Below are positions 5,391 through 12,846 of a stretch of DNA of 28,509 bases, piece by piece; the first letter of the stretch is position 1, and each line of letters opens with the position of its first letter. The stretch comes from a virus. Made by a program: the position numbers and the translations under genes. The notes beneath the pieces were generated by a model. It was given only the letters and a program-made list of their open reading frames with translations. It had not been told where the DNA came from and ran no database searches. The stretch lies in the IMG/VR virus record IMGVR_UViG_3300025806_002533, positions 1 to 28,509 of that record; one strand, given 5' to 3'.

Positions 5391-5462
5391 ATGTACACAC
5401 AAACAACAACCTTACTAATTGATGATGTGGTAATTAACTACGTTTTCATTGAAAATATATAA
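5391..5462 (+). CDS. Possible 23-residue peptide
   Basis: A short frame in the 99-base gap between two firm genes encodes 23 residues (MYTQTTTLLIDDVVINYVFI...). It runs in the same direction as the neighbours and ends 3 bases before the 5466 gene. A purine stretch (AGGAATAATAATAG) precedes it, but too far away for a good ribosome site. Its size gives little statistical support, so it may be only a leader or chance. Confidence 0.25.
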   Translation: MYTQTTTLLIDDVVINYVFIENI

Positions 5463-5465
5463 CTT

Positions 5466-5852
5466 ATGAAATATAAAGAGTTAAGCAGTGCTGCGACAGG
5501 CATTGTTTTGAAAAAAACTAAAATAAGCACTGACAATAGAAGGGGAGTTATAAAATCAATATTAATTGAGCCTATGACTGATTCTTTTACTGTTGAATAT
5601 TTCGTTGAGAGATTAGATTCAAAAGGTAATGTATTTAGTGATGTAAGTTACAACACAAAAAAAGTTAGATTTAAAGACGTTCCAGAGATTGGAACTGTTG
5701 AGTATAGCTTAGAAGACCCGATTTTAGAGATACCTGGTAGTTACGTTAAGGTAACTGATGAAAACTTAGTTGTATCTGACTGGTACAAGACTGTTGGTGA
5801 CATCTTACTTATTCCAGCTATTGCTTACATTGAGACCAAAGAAGGTCTATAA
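5466..5852 (+). CDS. Uncharacterised protein before the lysis cassette
   Basis: Encodes 128 residues of mixed strand character, without signal peptide, membrane segment or recognisable motif. The central part (SILIEPMTDSFTVEYFVERL) and the strand-rich remainder suggest a beta-domain. Its TAA overlaps the ATG of the next gene by one base (TAATG at 5850-5854), so the two are probably translated in a coupled way. Position between fibre-type and lysis genes suggests a virion or assembly protein, but no family is recognised. Confidence 0.75.
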   Translation: MKYKELSSAATGIVLKKTKISTDNRRGVIKSILIEPMTDSFTVEYFVERLDSKGNVFSDVSYNTKKVRFKDVPEIGTVEYSLEDPILEIPGSYVKVTDENLVVSDWYKTVGDILLIPAIAYIETKEGL

Positions 5853-6250
5853 TGGGGTTTATATTATCAATAATAGCTTACTTACTTCTTATACCTACTG
5901 CAATAATTAATTTTATTGTTGTGATGTATAAGAACATTAAAGTATTCGGATTTTTAAAAGCAATGAATACGTTTTGGTTTAACAACGCCTTGGAGTTGGA
6001 TATATTAATGAACTTTCACTTTAGGAGTTTATGGAATGTTGTATTCCGTAGATTTGGAGGGTACAGCTTTGGATATAAAGGGGAGACTATCTCAAGTGCT
6101 TTAGGTAAAAATCAAAGAGATAAGACTTTATCTGGTTTCGGATGGTTAGTGGTAATAATTTTATATATAATTGATATCAAACACTGGTCTAAAGGTGGTC
6201 ATTGCTTAAACTCAATATTTATGTTTGAAGAAAAAAAAGAAGTGAAATGA
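5852..6250 (+). CDS. Integral membrane protein of the lysis region
   Basis: Encodes 132 residues. A long hydrophobic N-terminal segment (about 3-26) and a second at about 94-109 predict two membrane spans. Between them, RSLWNVVFRRFGGYSFGYKG and ETISSALGKNQRDKTLSGFG resemble a family of membrane proteins I recall from Bacteroidota phages, where the ETISSxLGKNQRDxTLS segment is conserved. It overlaps its neighbours by 1 and 4 bases. Location ahead of an endolysin would suit a holin or lysis accessory, but the conserved inter-membrane motif is unusual for a simple holin, so its function remains open. Confidence 0.8.
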   Translation: MGFILSIIAYLLLIPTAIINFIVVMYKNIKVFGFLKAMNTFWFNNALELDILMNFHFRSLWNVVFRRFGGYSFGYKGETISSALGKNQRDKTLSGFGWLVVIILYIIDIKHWSKGGHCLNSIFMFEEKKEVK

Positions 6251-6579
6251 TATTAGAATTTTTGAAGGCTAATTGGGATAACGTTATAATTGCTTTAGGT
6301 GGTGTTGGTGCTTATTTCGGGGGTTTAAAGATGAAAAGCATTAACGAGAAACAAGCAGATACTGACGCTTTGGGTTCTATGCAGAATGCTTATAACGAAT
6401 TTGTAGTTGACCAAAAGGAAAGATATACAGAGTTAAAGTTTGAACTAAATTATGTTCGTGAAGAGTTAAAAATTGTAAAAGAAGAGAGCAGAAATTTAAA
6501 AGAAGAGGTAAAAAGTTGGAAGGCTAAATACAATTCTTTAAAAAAGCAATTTGATACATATAAAAGAAATCATTCTTAA
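6247..6579 (+). CDS. Membrane-anchored coiled-coil protein, candidate holin
   Basis: Encodes 110 residues: one hydrophobic, Gly-rich segment at about 12-27 (VIIALGGVGAYFGGL), then a long charged region (about 45-108) with heptad-like spacing typical of a coiled coil. It overlaps the preceding gene by 4 bases (ATGA) and ends exactly where the endolysin gene starts. The single N-terminal span plus coiled coil could be a holin/pinholin or an inner-membrane spanin. Because a lipoprotein with its own membrane segment lies downstream, holin seems the better guess. Confidence 0.75.
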   Translation: MILEFLKANWDNVIIALGGVGAYFGGLKMKSINEKQADTDALGSMQNAYNEFVVDQKERYTELKFELNYVREELKIVKEESRNLKEEVKSWKAKYNSLKKQFDTYKRNHS

Positions 6580-6975
6580 ATGCAATTAACCAAAAACTTT
6601 TACCTACACGAGTTTAGTTGTAATGACGGAACACCTGTTCCTGAGAAGTTTATGGATAATGTTCAAGAGTTAGCGAATAATTTACAAGTACTAAGAGATT
6701 TCATTGGTCAGCCGATTCATATTAATTCATCTTACAGACACACAGCTTACAATAAGAAAATTGGAGGTGCTAAATACAGTCAACATTTAACAGCTTCTGC
6801 AAGCGATATTACATCTAAAAATATTACGCCAAAGAAATTAGCCAGAACTATCTTAAAACTCATTAAACAAGGCAAAATGACTGAGGGAGGGGTTGGTTTA
6901 TACAATGGATTTGTTCACTACGATATTAGAGGGAAAAAAGCAATGTGGGATAATTCGAGTTTATTTAATTTTTAA
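6580..6975 (+). CDS. Endolysin: M15-type peptidoglycan peptidase
   Basis: Encodes 131 residues and looks like a complete M15A-type zinc peptidase. The core HINSSYRHTAYNKKIGGAKY is followed by SQHLTASASDI, giving zinc ligands His69 and Asp76, and the third ligand His113 in the FVHYDIRG segment; Arg53 is the usual conserved arginine. Such enzymes cut the peptide crosslinks of peptidoglycan, commonly D-Ala or L-Ala-D-Glu bonds; the exact bond cannot be told here. There is no signal peptide, so export presumably depends on a holin, for which the two genes before it are candidates. It begins directly after the preceding stop codon. Confidence 0.9.
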   Translation: MQLTKNFYLHEFSCNDGTPVPEKFMDNVQELANNLQVLRDFIGQPIHINSSYRHTAYNKKIGGAKYSQHLTASASDITSKNITPKKLARTILKLIKQGKMTEGGVGLYNGFVHYDIRGKKAMWDNSSLFNF

Positions 6976-6979
6976 AATT

Positions 6980-7387
6980 ATGAAATACTTATTAATAATA
7001 TTTATTTTTTTTTCTTGCAGCCCTATTCAAAGGCATACTCGAATAGTTAAAAAATTTCCTTACGTTCACACGGTGGACAGTATTCAATTAATTGATACGA
7101 TTAAGCTAAACACGTATAAAGTCATTTCAGACACTGTGGTGCATGAAAAATACTTAACCGATACTATTACACTAAACAAGGACAATCTTTCCGTGAGGGT
7201 TCTTAGATTCAGGGATTCGATATATATTAATGGTGAATGCGACACGATATTCATTGAGAAAGTAATTGTAAGAAATATCCCAGTTAAGTACTACAAGGAA
7301 AAAGTCTTTAAATGGAATTTTGTATTTATAGCAATAGTTTCAATTTTAGCTCTTGTATTTATTGTGAGGATTATATTCTATACATAA
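6980..7387 (+). CDS. Lipoprotein with C-terminal membrane segment, probable u-spanin
   Basis: Encodes 135 residues from the ATG at 6980. An in-frame start at 6893 was rejected because it lies inside the endolysin gene and would bury the signal peptide. The N-terminus, MKYLLIIFIFFSCSP, is a lipoprotein signal with the lipidated cysteine at 13. The middle (about 30-110) is strand-rich with repeated DTI/DSI-type segments, and the C-terminus (about 112-132, NFVFIAIVSILALVFIVRII) is a membrane span. An outer-membrane lipid anchor plus an inner-membrane anchor in one protein is the architecture of unimolecular spanins such as T1 gp11, which fuse the membranes in the last step of lysis. Position right after the endolysin supports this. 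Confidence 0.8.
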   Translation: MKYLLIIFIFFSCSPIQRHTRIVKKFPYVHTVDSIQLIDTIKLNTYKVISDTVVHEKYLTDTITLNKDNLSVRVLRFRDSIYINGECDTIFIEKVIVRNIPVKYYKEKVFKWNFVFIAIVSILALVFIVRIIFYT

Positions 7388-7409
7388 AAAATCTTTATTA
7401 AAAAATATG

Positions 7410-7417
7410 TACCTTTG
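7410..7417 (+). promoter_or_regulatory. -7 element before the tail-fibre block
   Basis: TACCTTTG at 7410-7417, followed by TAA, is identical to the groEL -7 element. No TTTG was found 19-21 bases upstream. The start codon at 7436 is 18 bases after it. It probably starts the fibre-gene transcript. Confidence 0.65.
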
Positions 7418-7435
7418 TAATTCAAAGAAATTACT

Positions 7436-8152
7436 ATGGGTAAAATAAGTCAATATACGAATGACGCAGAAGTTGTGGGGTCTGACAGATGGATCGGAAC
7501 AGATTCTCAGTCTAATGATTCTACAAAAAACTTTACAGCTCAAAAAGTAGCTAACTTTCTGAACAATCAGAATCGTATTGACAATCCTGATTTACATTAT
7601 AAGTTTCAAAATAAAACCGCTTTAGATAGTAGAGATTCAGGAACAATATCTTTTGATATTTCATTAGGAGCATCAGTTCCTTTTAGCTCTGTATCGACAT
7701 TTATGTTAAGTGAAAGGTTGTTAGGAAGTTCTCCAGATATAAGTTCTTTTTATACTAATCCACTGATAGGTGCTACCGTAATGATTTCTAGAGGTGATGA
7801 CATTTCTACTTTTGGAATATTCAAGTGGGATTCATCTGTTCAAAATATATTAGAGCCAACATTTTATGATATAGGATTAACCTACGCGACAGGAAACGGA
7901 GATTTAGTAGCTAACTCAAACTATATTATATCAATACTTTCTTATGGAGCAACTGGAGATAAAAATTTTGTGTTTACTCAAACCGTAGCTTCTAATACTT
8001 GGATTATAAACCACACATTAAGCAAATTCCCTTCTGTGTCTGTTGTAGATTCAGCAGGAACTGAGGTGTTTGGACAGGTACAATACATAAACTTATCACA
8101 AATAACAATAACATTCTCTTCAGCCTTTGCAGGAGAGGCATTTTTAAACTAA
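7436..8152 (+). CDS. Tail fibre-type protein with shared N-terminal module
   Basis: Encodes 238 residues. The N-terminus (MGKISQYTNDAEVV, then DRWIGTDSQSNDSTKNFTAQ) resembles that of the protein at 11266 and of other phage fibre proteins, so it is probably a virion-attachment module. The C-terminus (about 186-238, TWIINHTLSKFPSVSVVDSA ... YINLSQITITFSSAFAGEAF) is a beta-rich unit common at the ends of phage fibres. The middle is unlike anything I recognise and may bind the receptor or form a trimer. It is the first gene after the promoter at 7410. Confidence 0.8.
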   Translation: MGKISQYTNDAEVVGSDRWIGTDSQSNDSTKNFTAQKVANFLNNQNRIDNPDLHYKFQNKTALDSRDSGTISFDISLGASVPFSSVSTFMLSERLLGSSPDISSFYTNPLIGATVMISRGDDISTFGIFKWDSSVQNILEPTFYDIGLTYATGNGDLVANSNYIISILSYGATGDKNFVFTQTVASNTWIINHTLSKFPSVSVVDSAGTEVFGQVQYINLSQITITFSSAFAGEAFLN

Positions 8153-8156
8153 AACA

Positions 8157-9053
8157 ATGGCAATAAAGTATCTAAACAATATTTCGCTAGAGAATAATGA
8201 AATACAGAACGTAAAAATTCAAAACCTAGCATCAGACCCTGTAGTATCAGGTCAAGGGCAGCTTATTTTTAATACAGCCTCAACAGCTCTTAAATACTAT
8301 GACGGTGCTAATTGGGTAGCTATAGGAAGTTCGTCAGGAACTGTAACTTCTGTAGCGACAGGAGAGGGGTTAACTGGAGGCCCTATAAGTACATCAGGAA
8401 CTATAAGCTTGAAAAATGCTTCTGCGTTTACAAACAATGCCATATTAAAGTGGGATAATACAGGAACTCAATTTGTTGACTCTTCTATAGTTGATAACGG
8501 GAGTACTGTTACAATAACAGGAGGATTAACTGTAACTGGTTCTATAACAGGAAATATAAGCACGGCAACTGCCTTAGCTACAGCTAGAGACTTCTCTATA
8601 TCTGGAGATATGACAGCACCTACCGTTTCATTTGATGGAACTGCGAATGTTGTGTTGTCAAGCACGCTAGCAACCGTTAATGCTAATGTAGGTTCTTTTG
8701 GAACTGCATCATCCGTAGGAACTTTCACTGTGAATGGAAAGGGACTTATAACTGCTGCTTCTAGTACGACTATAGCGATAACGGCATCACAGATTACTGA
8801 TTTTGCTACTGCTGTTGATACTGAGGTTGCAACAAGGGAGTTTGCTGCTAATATAGGAAATGGTACTTTAACTTCATACGTTGTTACTCATAATTTAGCT
8901 ACTAGAGACGTGTCTGTTCAGTGTTACAATACAACAACATTTGAAACAGTATTTTTAAGTGTTGAAAGAACTACAACTAATACAATCACTCTGGCAACTA
9001 CGGTTGCTCTTGCTACAGCAGCAGTTAGGGTAGTAATAACTAAAATAGGATAA
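8157..9053 (+). CDS. Tail fibre-type protein
   Basis: Encodes 298 residues, rich in Thr, Ser, Gly, Ala and Val with few charges. Typical fibre segments are visible: GQGQLIFNTASTALKYYDGANWVAI near residues 33-57, a Gly/Thr/Ser-repeat shaft (TGGLTVTGSITGNISTATAL), and an RDFSISGDMTAPTVSFDGTA unit common in phage fibres. The last 60 or so residues (SYVVTHNLATRDVSVQCYNT ... RVVITKIG) resemble the end of the 7436 protein, so they may be variants of the same terminal domain. It ends 1 base before the next fibre gene. Confidence 0.85.
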   Translation: MAIKYLNNISLENNEIQNVKIQNLASDPVVSGQGQLIFNTASTALKYYDGANWVAIGSSSGTVTSVATGEGLTGGPISTSGTISLKNASAFTNNAILKWDNTGTQFVDSSIVDNGSTVTITGGLTVTGSITGNISTATALATARDFSISGDMTAPTVSFDGTANVVLSSTLATVNANVGSFGTASSVGTFTVNGKGLITAASSTTIAITASQITDFATAVDTEVATREFAANIGNGTLTSYVVTHNLATRDVSVQCYNTTTFETVFLSVERTTTNTITLATTVALATAAVRVVITKIG

Positions 9054-9054
9054 T

Positions 9055-10236
9055 ATGCCAATAGAATTTAAGGATTCGATAGATGTTGATGGAAATATAA
9101 AAGCAAGTCAAGCCTTTATTGACTCGAATAATTCTGCAGGAACTATAGGTCAAATATTAACATCTACAGGTAGTGTAAGTCAGTGGTCTGATGTAGTATC
9201 AGGAGCTTCAACACTTGTAGAAATAGCGTGTAAAAACACTTCAGGCGGAACTATAACAGTAGGCACACCTGTATATCAAATAGGTACTGTTGGTGCAACA
9301 GCCACAATAGAGGTAGCTCCTGCAAATGCTTTAATAAGTGCAGGTAATTATCCAGCTATTGGATTACTTAAAACTACATTAGGAAACAATGATATTGGCT
9401 TTGTGGTAATCACTGGAGCGTTAACAAATATTATAACATCTCCTATTGATGGAGTTGTTCCAACTACAGGAGATACTGTATATCTAAAATCAGGAGGAGG
9501 ACTTACGTTAACTAAACCTACAGGAGAAGGTAACGCTATTCAAAACATGGGACTTGTTGGTAAGGTATCAACAGGAACTTCAGGTTCTATTACGGTGTCA
9601 TCTATAATGAGGGCTAATGATGTTCCTAACCTTCCTACGGGAAGAATTTGGGTTGGAGATGGTAATACATTAGTATCTAATACAGTGTTCGTAGATGAGC
9701 CTAATTTAAGATTAGGGTTAGGGATAGTTGTTCCAACAGAGAAATTACACGTTGAAGGAAACGCTAGAGTAACAGGAGCTTTTATTGATTCTAATAACCA
9801 AAGTGGAACTACAGGACAAGTACTAAGTTCAACTGCAACAGGAACAGATTGGATAACCTTAAGTGCTACTACCTGGGGGAGTATTACAGGTACGCTATCA
9901 AGTCAAACTGATTTGAATACGGCTTTAGATAATACAACTTTAATACAGACATCAGTTTACTCTGGAACTCATTCTTTAATACTTTCCGATAGGGACACTA
10001 ATATAGAAAATAACGATGACCTTATTATTGAGATACCTTTAAACTCAAGTGTTGCGTTTCCTATAGGGACTCAGATATTTTTCACAAAGAAAGCTGAAAC
10101 TATTACTTTTGACCCTACTACAGGGACACAGTTAAATAGTGTTGACGGTTTAGTCGAAATGGGGAGAAGAAATTGTGGAGCAAGTTTATTAAAGATAGGA
10201 ACTGATGAGTGGAACTTAATCGGGGAACTAGTATGA
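9055..10236 (+). CDS. Tail fibre-type protein with an internal repeat
   Basis: Encodes 393 residues of beta-rich, low-charge sequence. AFIDSNNSAGTIGQILTSTG (20-39) recurs as AFIDSNNQSGTTGQVLSSTA (242-261), each followed by a Trp (44 and 266), showing a duplicated shaft or attachment unit. Between them, GRIWVGDGNTLVSNT and EKLHVEGNARVTG are typical of phage fibres, and the last 100 residues look like a compact beta domain. It probably forms part of the host-recognition fibre. Its stop overlaps the next start in ATGA (10233-10236). Confidence 0.85.
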   Translation: MPIEFKDSIDVDGNIKASQAFIDSNNSAGTIGQILTSTGSVSQWSDVVSGASTLVEIACKNTSGGTITVGTPVYQIGTVGATATIEVAPANALISAGNYPAIGLLKTTLGNNDIGFVVITGALTNIITSPIDGVVPTTGDTVYLKSGGGLTLTKPTGEGNAIQNMGLVGKVSTGTSGSITVSSIMRANDVPNLPTGRIWVGDGNTLVSNTVFVDEPNLRLGLGIVVPTEKLHVEGNARVTGAFIDSNNQSGTTGQVLSSTATGTDWITLSATTWGSITGTLSSQTDLNTALDNTTLIQTSVYSGTHSLILSDRDTNIENNDDLIIEIPLNSSVAFPIGTQIFFTKKAETITFDPTTGTQLNSVDGLVEMGRRNCGASLLKIGTDEWNLIGELV

Positions 10237-10967
10237 TTTATAGAATAGGAACATACGCACAGAGAAATGTTTCTGCAGTCAAAGATGCTTTACACTTTGA
10301 CGCTACTTATAACGAGTGGGTTCAGTTACCTTTAAATTTTGTTACAAGCACAAGAACGGTATCGTTTTGGGCTAAGCCAGACGTAACCACTTTTAACGGT
10401 CAAGCAAGGCAATTTTTGTGTGCACAATATAAAAGTAGTGGACAACGTACTTTTTATGCTGAGTTTAGAGATACTGGGGTTATTAGAATGTATTTACCAA
10501 CTTCCTCGAGTGGAAATTCTGCTGTTTTAATTGAATCAAATGCTGGTCAATATTTTAACGCTGGACAATGGTACTACATTTCAATTTCATTAGATGCTTC
10601 TACTGGTGGAACTATGTATGTTGATGGAGTGGCACAAACAAATGTAGGAGCAAGTGCAACATTAGGATTTACACGAAGTGGTTCTAACTTTTATTTTGGA
10701 GGGTTTGGTCCAGTAATATCTACTTTAGGAAATACTGGAACTCAAAAGGAGTTAGCTGTTTGGACTACGGCAAGAACTCAATCAGAGATTGCAGCAGATA
10801 TGACAAGAACTTTTACTGGTTCAGAAACTGGACTAAAAGCTTACTTCCCTACGGCAGAAGGGAGTGGAGCAACCATCCAAGATATAAACTCTTCTTATAC
10901 TGGGACTATAATAACAACAAACACAACTCCAAACTATATTGATGACTCTATGTGGGTATTATCTTAA
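10233..10967 (+). CDS. LamG/concanavalin-like lectin protein, candidate receptor binder
   Basis: Encodes 244 residues from the ATG at 10233. An in-frame ATG at 10209 was not chosen because it lies deeper in the previous gene; the chosen start gives an ATGA overlap and is preceded by GGGGAA (10222-10227). Residues about 20-195 match the LamG/concanavalin jelly-roll layout: ALHFDATYNEWVQLP, RTVSFWAKPD, GQWYYISISLDASTGGTMYV-DGV, and KELAVWTTARTQSEIAADM. The last segment (TGLKAYFPTAEGSGATIQDI) is the usual sheet-closing repeat of such domains. Folds of this type bind sugars, so a fibre tip contacting surface polysaccharide is likely. Confidence 0.8.
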   Translation: MIYRIGTYAQRNVSAVKDALHFDATYNEWVQLPLNFVTSTRTVSFWAKPDVTTFNGQARQFLCAQYKSSGQRTFYAEFRDTGVIRMYLPTSSSGNSAVLIESNAGQYFNAGQWYYISISLDASTGGTMYVDGVAQTNVGASATLGFTRSGSNFYFGGFGPVISTLGNTGTQKELAVWTTARTQSEIAADMTRTFTGSETGLKAYFPTAEGSGATIQDINSSYTGTIITTNTTPNYIDDSMWVLS

Positions 10968-10994
10968 AAAAATAAAATATAAATGTTAATAAGG

Positions 10995-11026
10995 TTTAGG
11001 GATTAATAAATAATTTACTATCTTTA
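10995..11026 (+). promoter_or_regulatory. Promoter-like site before the 11043 gene
   Basis: TATCTTTA at 11019-11026 is one base from TAnnTTTG, and TTTA at 10995-10998 lies 20 bases upstream in the -33 position. The start at 11043 follows after 16 bases. It would restart transcription within the fibre region. Confidence 0.5.
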
Positions 11027-11042
11027 TAAAAAATCAAATAAA

Positions 11043-11273
11043 ATGAATAAATTAACTAAAAAAGAATTAGAAAGAATACAAGAATTAGTGAACTCCTTCA
11101 ACAAACTAAAAATCTCATTGGGAGATACGGTTATTCAGCAGAACGCTTTAATGTCTGACATTTCAGAAATGAAATCTGAGTACGCTTTAGAGGAGCAAAA
11201 ACTAATGAAAAAATATGGCGAAGACGCTGTAATAAATATACAAACAGGAGAAATAAAAAAAGAAAATGGGTAA
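11043..11273 (+). CDS. Small coiled-coil protein, possible fibre assembly factor
   Basis: Encodes 76 residues that are nearly all helical: LTKKELERIQELVNSFNKLK, then SDISEMKSEYALEEQKLMKK, ending in KYGEDAVINIQTGEIKKENG. This last segment (YGExxVINxxTGEI) matches small proteins I recall from many Bacteroidota phages. It overlaps the fibre gene at 11266 by 8 bases. Size, helical nature and coupling to a fibre gene suggest a chaperone for fibre folding, but this is inference. Confidence 0.75.
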   Translation: MNKLTKKELERIQELVNSFNKLKISLGDTVIQQNALMSDISEMKSEYALEEQKLMKKYGEDAVINIQTGEIKKENG

Positions 11274-11865
11274 GATAAGCACTTATAATTTTGATACCGC
11301 AGTAACTGTAGATGATTTCCTTGTAGGAACTGATTTTGAAGATTCCAACATAACCAAGAGTTATTTGATTGGAGACATAATAGCGTTAGTTCCTAATTCA
11401 ACAGCTCAATATGTTTTTCAAATAAAGGGAACTTCTTATGGCATTCAAAGTCCATTAGGGAGAACAGCCTTAAAGGTTGAGTTTGGCGCTACTCAGACAT
11501 CTACAAATGTAGAAATAATATCAAGTGGTGACGTTGTATTTAGTACAGCAGGTAACTACCTAGTAAACACTTTTATTTCTGTTACAAAAGAAGGGGTTTC
11601 AGGGAGCGTTTCTGTTTTTGCTTTTAGAGCTTTAATAAATGGGGTTCAGGTAGGAGACCCTAAAGTTTTTAAAATAATAGAGGCAGGTTTGTTAACACCT
11701 TACGAGTTAACAGTTCCTGTTGTTGCTAATGCAAATGACGTTTTAACGTATGAAATTATGAGAGATTCTTCTGGTAGTGACTCTGGAAGATTAGAGGGTG
11801 CAAATTTATTAGGATGGGTGGGTACTACTCCATCTGCTCAAATTGAAGTTTGGAAAAGCGTATAA
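11266..11865 (+). CDS. Fibre/receptor-binding-type protein, jelly-roll-like
   Basis: Encodes 199 residues. The first 40 (MGKISTYNFDTAVTVDDFLV-GTD, then NITKSYLIGDII) resemble the N-terminus of the 7436 protein and probably attach the protein to the virion. From about 55 to 199 a beta-rich domain follows (STAGNYLVNTFISVTKEGVS, SVFAFRALINGVQVGDPKVF, LTVPVVANANDVLTYEIMRD), which has the strand pattern of a TNF/C1q-like jelly roll as seen at phage fibre tips. It most likely contributes to host recognition. Confidence 0.75.
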   Translation: MGKISTYNFDTAVTVDDFLVGTDFEDSNITKSYLIGDIIALVPNSTAQYVFQIKGTSYGIQSPLGRTALKVEFGATQTSTNVEIISSGDVVFSTAGNYLVNTFISVTKEGVSGSVSVFAFRALINGVQVGDPKVFKIIEAGLLTPYELTVPVVANANDVLTYEIMRDSSGSDSGRLEGANLLGWVGTTPSAQIEVWKSV

Positions 11866-11866
11866 T

Positions 11867-12091
11867 ATGAATATTAGAAAAATATCAATAGGCCCTGACT
11901 ACAAGGGAGGGGCGATGCACTACATAGTGGGGCAACAAGTCCTTGGAGGAAGCTATACAATTCATCTTATACAAAACCAATCTGAATCTGGAGATATAAA
12001 TATATGGATAGAAGGAGATGACGGAATAGTTATGTGGAAAAGATTTACTTCTACGATGCCTATTTCTATTGAGTACAATATAAACTTTTAA
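11867..12091 (+). CDS. Small conserved-type protein, unknown function
   Basis: Encodes 74 residues from the ATG at 11867, two codons after the preceding stop. An in-frame ATG at 11843 lies within the upstream gene and gives an unlikely N-terminus. NIRKISIGPDYKGGAMHYIV and SYTIHLIQNQSESGDINIWI lead to TSTMPISIEYNINF. I recall similar short proteins (IRKISIGxDYKxxAMHYIVGQxV) in Bacteroidota phages, always uncharacterised. The strand-rich sequence and setting suggest a small virion or assembly component. Confidence 0.75.
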   Translation: MNIRKISIGPDYKGGAMHYIVGQQVLGGSYTIHLIQNQSESGDINIWIEGDDGIVMWKRFTSTMPISIEYNINF

Positions 12092-12093
12092 GG

Positions 12094-12273
12094 ATGACTG
12101 AAGCAGAAAGAAGATTACTACAATTAAAGATAGAAGAGTTGGAGTCTCAAAAGGAGGGGAAGACTTGGATGGATAAGTTAGAATTATCTGACGAAATCCA
12201 CAATATTAAAATGAAATTAAATGGGGTCAAGCCAACAGATAGTCAAATAGATTGTATTGGTTGCGGCTCGTAA
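12094..12273 (+). CDS. Small helical protein ending in CIGCGS
   Basis: Encodes 59 residues, starting 2 bases after the preceding stop with AAGG (12090-12093) directly before ATG. A long helix (TEAERRLLQLKIEELESQKE to about 42) leads to a short tail ending in SQIDCIGCGS. The C-terminal Cys-x-x-Cys-Gly-Ser matches small proteins I recall from other Bacteroidota phages. The CxxC could bind metal or be redox-active, but neither is shown. It precedes the GroES-like gene by 9 bases. Confidence 0.7.
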   Translation: MTEAERRLLQLKIEELESQKEGKTWMDKLELSDEIHNIKMKLNGVKPTDSQIDCIGCGS

Positions 12274-12282
12274 GCACCAACT

Positions 12283-12846
12283 ATGAAATCACCATTCCAA
12301 TTTATCGTAAAGCCACTTAACGGCAAGAGATACAACAACACAAAAGAAATATCAGGTACTGAGTTTATAACAAGCACATCAGAAGAAGACCATAAGTTTT
12401 CAAATCGTTACGCAGAAGTAATAGAAACGCCATTAGGATATGAAGGTAAAATTAAAATTGGTGACACTTTACTTGTTCATCATAATGTTTTTAAGTTTTA
12501 TTTTGATATGCAGGGAAGAAAAAAAAGTGGTCAAAGCTTTTTTAAAGATGATTTATTCTTCATAGATCAGGAGCAGTTCTTCATGTACAAGCAGGATGGA
12601 GAATGGAATGCATACGATAGATATTGTTTCGTAGAGCCGTTAGAAGTTCAGGATTCATATATATATAAAGCTACATCTAAAGAGCCTTTAATGGGGGTAA
12701 TGAGATATCCTAATGAATATCTAAAATCACAAGGGGTTTCTAATGGAGATAAAGTTTGTTTCACTCCGGAAAGCGAATACGAATTTATTGTTGATGAAAA
12801 GACTATGTATAGAGTTTATGATCACCAAATAACAATTAAATTATGA
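12283..12846 (+). CDS. Two-domain GroES-like fold protein
   Basis: Encodes 187 residues. Two halves each follow the GroES strand order. Half one (about 1-102): FIVKPLNGK, NRYAEVIETP, IKIGDTLLVHHNVF, LFFIDQEQFF. Half two (about 112-187): DRYCFVEPLE, PLMGVMRYP, VSNGDKVCFTPESEYEFIVD, then YRVYDHQITIKL. The second half fits best, since DRxxVxPLE...GxV...GDKVxF...YxxxxxxDIxxxL is the classical GroES pattern. This is a fold-level similarity; the mobile loop is not clear in either half. Related proteins I recall from marine phages are also uncharacterised. It overlaps the next gene by ATGA (12843-12846) and may be an assembly chaperone or virion component. Confidence 0.65.
   Translation: MKSPFQFIVKPLNGKRYNNTKEISGTEFITSTSEEDHKFSNRYAEVIETPLGYEGKIKIGDTLLVHHNVFKFYFDMQGRKKSGQSFFKDDLFFIDQEQFFMYKQDGEWNAYDRYCFVEPLEVQDSYIYKATSKEPLMGVMRYPNEYLKSQGVSNGDKVCFTPESEYEFIVDEKTMYRVYDHQITIKL

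Noticed and set aside
5228-9579. Repeated word AGGAACT in the fibre region, considered as a recombination or uptake motif
   Set aside because: Nearly every copy encodes Ser/Thr/Ala-Gly-Thr in the same frame, so the repeat is explained by Gly-Thr-rich fibre sequence and fixed codon choice.
10760-10942. Rightward 60-residue frame inside the lectin gene
   Set aside because: It lies wholly in another frame of a well-supported gene and encodes an Asn/Tyr/Arg-rich sequence without features.
7436-11865. Possible diversity-generating retroelement targeting the fibre genes
   Set aside because: No reverse transcriptase, no template/variable repeat pair and no adenine-specific variation can be seen in this window.
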